DNA from: Bacillota bacterium
GTDB taxonomy: Bacteria; Bacillota; Clostridia; Clostridiales; Clostridiaceae
Assembly: GCA_021781745.1 (NCBI GenBank)
Contig: JAJXWH010000011.1
Span: forward strand, 49,879 to 113,878
DNA length: 64,000 nt
Reading direction: 5' to 3'
Shown: piece after piece, positions 62,275 through 64,000 of the stretch
Layout of the letters: each line of letters starts with the position of its first letter
How positions within the stretch are numbered: the stretch's first letter is position 1
The notes under the pieces: generated by a model
Databases searched by the model: none
Told to the model about the DNA's origin: nothing
What the model saw: the letters and a program-made list of their open reading frames with translations, nothing else
Program-made: the position numbers and the translations under genes

Positions 62275-62511
62275 TTAGATTGCCCTCCTACTTAGTTGTG
62301 CTCTTGATTTTCTTTCACTTTGTTCAAAAAGAAAAACTTCTTCTATAGAACAGTGAAATATTTGTGAAATATCGTAAGCTAACCATATAGATGGCTCATA
62401 TTTTTCTGTTTCAATAGAATTTATCGCTTGCCTTGATACTCCTACAAGCTCTCCCAATTGTTGCTGTGTTAACCCAATAGCTTCACGAAATTCTTTTAAT
62501 TTGTTTTTCAT
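62275..62511 (-). CDS. XRE-family HTH regulator
   Basis: 78 residues from the ATG at 62511 (GGAG nine bases upstream). LKEFREAIGLTQQQLGELVG, then VSRQAINSIETEKYEPSIWL, then YDISQIFHCSIEEVFLFEQ form a classic cro/C1-type helix-turn-helix with the short form's tail. The deformylase gene overlaps its stop end to end. It likely autoregulates from the promoter at 62547-62575. Confidence 0.85.
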   Translation of the reverse strand: MKNKLKEFREAIGLTQQQLGELVGVSRQAINSIETEKYEPSIWLAYDISQIFHCSIEEVFLFEQSERKSRAQLSRRAI

Positions 62512-62546
62512 TAACAATCACTCCTGTAATGTTTACCTTACACAAA

Positions 62547-62575
62547 AGTATATTCTAGTTTAACTTTCATGTCAA
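62547..62575 (-). promoter_or_regulatory. sigma-A promoter of the XRE-def unit
   Basis: TTGACA at 62570-62575 and TATACT at 62547-62552 with a 17-base spacer (minus strand). GTTAAC and GTTAAAC flank the -35, and TGTAATGTT/AACATTACA flank the region, so repressor sites overlap it. Confidence 0.75.
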
Positions 62576-62731
62576 GTTAACATTACATTGTAAATACTCT
62601 AGTATTTAGAAATATTTTTAATGAAATTAGTAAAATTATTATTAACTCCCTATTTTATAATTTTAGAAACAACTCACATTATAAATTCTTCTTAAATTTC
62701 AAGGTGCTGCCCGTATTTAATTGAATTTCAT

Positions 62732-63481
62732 CTAAGTCCTATTATTCTTTTCCAAAATATATGTTGCGATAGTTACTAAATTAGAATCATTATTTTCAGG
62801 ACTTAAAATTCTTTGAAATGAAAGTTTATTGCGAGATAAAGTTAACTCTAAAAAATATAAAAAAATCCCCATATCTATTGAATTATAAAAAGGCACTTTT
62901 TCTTTTGGCATAATTGACTTTACTTCTGTTGTTCTATATATTTTCAAGATATTATTTTCACAAATAACTCTCCATGGCTGAGTATTACAAGCACTTGGAG
63001 CATATTTAACAACCTCAGCTAATTCAAAACTCAAATCACCTTTCCATATATCACTTGTTTCTTTTCGTTTACTTTTTTTATAGTCCTTCCTAAACTCACC
63101 TTCCTTCCCTTTCCCAAAAGCCATCATTATTACATATTTCAATTTATCATATTGAGGTTCATTTGTTTTTCCCATTCCATACCAACACACACCAATGTTC
63201 TTTAACGCTAAATATAAATCCAATTGCTCAAACATATATCCAATGTTTAATAAATAGTGTTCCTTTTCTTCACTATAAATCAGCAAACAGTATTCTCCAC
63301 GCTTAGATGTAGTATTTTCTCTTGGAACAATCTTATATTTTATTTCTATTTCCTTAACAAGCGGATTTAAGCTTTCTATTTTTTCATTTATGTACTGCAA
63401 TTCTTCTTCTGAAAGTGTTAATGTATCATCAAATCGTCTAAATGACTTTCTTTTAAAAATCATATCATATAATTCATTCAA
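62732..63481 (-). CDS. Nitroreductase-family protein (TM1586-like)
   Basis: 249 residues from the TTG at 63481, which has AAGGAG nine bases upstream; the longer start at 63511 has none. RRFDDTLTLSEEELQYIN and KNIGVCWYGMGKT, then KYAPSACNTQPWRVICEN fit the nitroreductase fold with the FMN-binding loop PSACNTQPW. NAD(P)H-dependent reduction of nitro or quinone compounds is likely. It stands alone; 62518-62731 upstream of def has only the promoter above. Confidence 0.75.
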   Translation of the reverse strand: MNELYDMIFKRKSFRRFDDTLTLSEEELQYINEKIESLNPLVKEIEIKYKIVPRENTTSKRGEYCLLIYSEEKEHYLLNIGYMFEQLDLYLALKNIGVCWYGMGKTNEPQYDKLKYVIMMAFGKGKEGEFRKDYKKSKRKETSDIWKGDLSFELAEVVKYAPSACNTQPWRVICENNILKIYRTTEVKSIMPKEKVPFYNSIDMGIFLYFLELTLSRNKLSFQRILSPENNDSNLVTIATYILEKNNRT

Positions 63482-63566
63482 TGTTGCAATCTCCTTATAA
63501 TCTTTTCTCAACTCAAATGTTATTTGATTATAAAATTTTTTACAACATAAATTTTAAAATTATACT

Positions 63567-63809
63567 CTATTTGTCTTGCCGTATTTCTTCAATGCTAAAC
63601 GCACCCTCATATGCATACATTACATCATCATCCTGCAAAATTTTACAAAGAGCTGAAAAATCTACTTGTGTCATTTCTCTTAAATCCAAAGATGCTATTA
63701 TATTAATCCATGCATATAAGGCAGGAACAAAAAGCAATCCTGCTATTATAAGCATAAGAGGTTTATTAGATATTATTTTTTTATATCCCGTTTATAAATT
63801 TTAAGTATT
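63567..63809 (-). pseudogene. Chimera of a YhgE/Pip N-terminus and a GNAT fragment
   Basis: From about 63809 the frame reads ILKIYKRDIKKIISNKPLM, then LIIAGLLFVPALYAWINI, the N-terminal TM of YhgE/Pip-type proteins. At about LD it switches without a stop to LREMTQVDFSALCKILQDDD, then VMYAYEGAFSIEEIRQDK and a stop, the N-terminus of a GNAT acetyltransferase. Two gene ends were joined by recombination in frame. No ATG with a ribosome-binding site is seen; the ATG at 63755 is internal. Confidence 0.65.
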
Positions 63810-63876
63810 ATACTTATAAACCTTTATTTACTCCCTTTCTTGAATCTGATATTAATATGTTAATTTCATTGGATAA

Positions 63877-63900
63877 ATAAAAAAATCCCCTAGCGGGGAC
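63877..63900 (-). terminator. Terminator of the right-edge gene
   Basis: TCCCC at 63886-63890 pairs with GGGGA at 63895-63899 with loop TAGC, followed on the minus strand by TTTTTTTATTT. It lies after the stop of the partial gene at the right edge. Confidence 0.8.
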
Positions 63901-63916
63901 TGTGAGTTCTGTGAAT

Positions 63917-64000
63917 TTAAAACGGGAAAGGTTCATCTTCAGCAACCCAATATGAACCTTCTTCTGTTTTCTTTTCTCCTGAATAATAAAAATCCGCATC
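63917..64000 (-). CDS. C-terminal end of a gene entering from the right edge
   Basis: 27 codons in frame with the edge: DADFYYSGEKKTEEGSYWVA, EDEPFPF and a TAA. No domain can be told from so short a piece; the repeated acidic and aromatic residues suggest a soluble protein. It ends just ahead of the terminator at 63877-63900. Confidence 0.5.
   Translation of the reverse strand, partial: DADFYYSGEKKTEEGSYWVAEDEPFPF

Noticed and set aside
61819..62511. XRE-deformylase pair as a toxin-antitoxin system
   Set aside because: Deformylase is not a known toxin; a regulated enzyme is the simpler reading.

Overview
The window is AT-rich DNA coding in the style of a low-GC Firmicute, most likely a Clostridium sensu stricto: Gly-rich ribosome-binding sites, a T-box leader, an archaeal-type aspartyl-tRNA synthetase, and ABC-F, HxlR, MarR and PEP-synthase-like genes. 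Nearly all genes lie on the minus strand. No rRNA, tRNA, CRISPR array or intact transposase was seen. The species cannot be fixed from the sequence alone.

Layout. 1-1.5 kb: 5' part of a GNAT acetyltransferase, then a mosaic of broken genes (two ABC-F fragments around an MglB fragment). 1.5-19.7 kb: a tightly packed nine-gene minus-strand operon. In transcription order it encodes a dynamin-like GTPase, a zinc-ribbon 2TM protein, a second dynamin-like GTPase, an M48-type metallopeptidase, a third dynamin-like GTPase, a zinc-ribbon protein, a SLOG-like/transmembrane protein, and two paralogous DUF4062-nSTAND1-propeller proteins. This is the best candidate here for an undescribed conflict or membrane-stress system. 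20-22.7 kb: a small siroheme-type reductase and an AspRS under a T-box. 22.8-24.6 kb: a Septu (ptuAB) defence pair. 24.8-33.2 kb: a graveyard of truncated and fused genes, including a type I R-M ghost (hsdR, hsdM and hsdS pieces), a truncated HATPase followed by RES and DUF4325 genes, AAA/PD-(D/E)XK genes, an Rpn nuclease fragment and a 161-bp inverted-repeat element. 33.4-39.8 kb: two large helicase-nuclease proteins (PLD-SF2-DUF3427 type and SF1-DUF2726 type).

40.3-50.4 kb: a Pycsar cluster (PycTM plus PycC) with two further class III cyclases, placed directly downstream of a His-Xaa-Ser (Hxs) peptide-modification operon: MORN protein, HxsA, HxsD, small protein, A24 peptidase, HxsC, HxsB. 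All eleven genes point the same way and no clear terminator separates the two groups. 50.8-54 kb: ATP-grasp genes, one broken, and a phage-replisome-organizer-like protein. 54-62 kb: housekeeping and accessory genes (MBL hydrolase, HxlR regulator, VOC protein, PEP-synthase/rifampicin-phosphotransferase-like enzyme with a MarR regulator and four matching palindromes, HXXEE membrane protein) mixed with duplicated gene fragments. 62-64 kb: peptide deformylase with an XRE regulator, a nitroreductase, and a chimeric pseudogene.

Overall the window reads as a defence island of several kilobases of intact systems separated by eroded remains of others. Functional statements are inferred from domain recognition by eye; no database search was possible.
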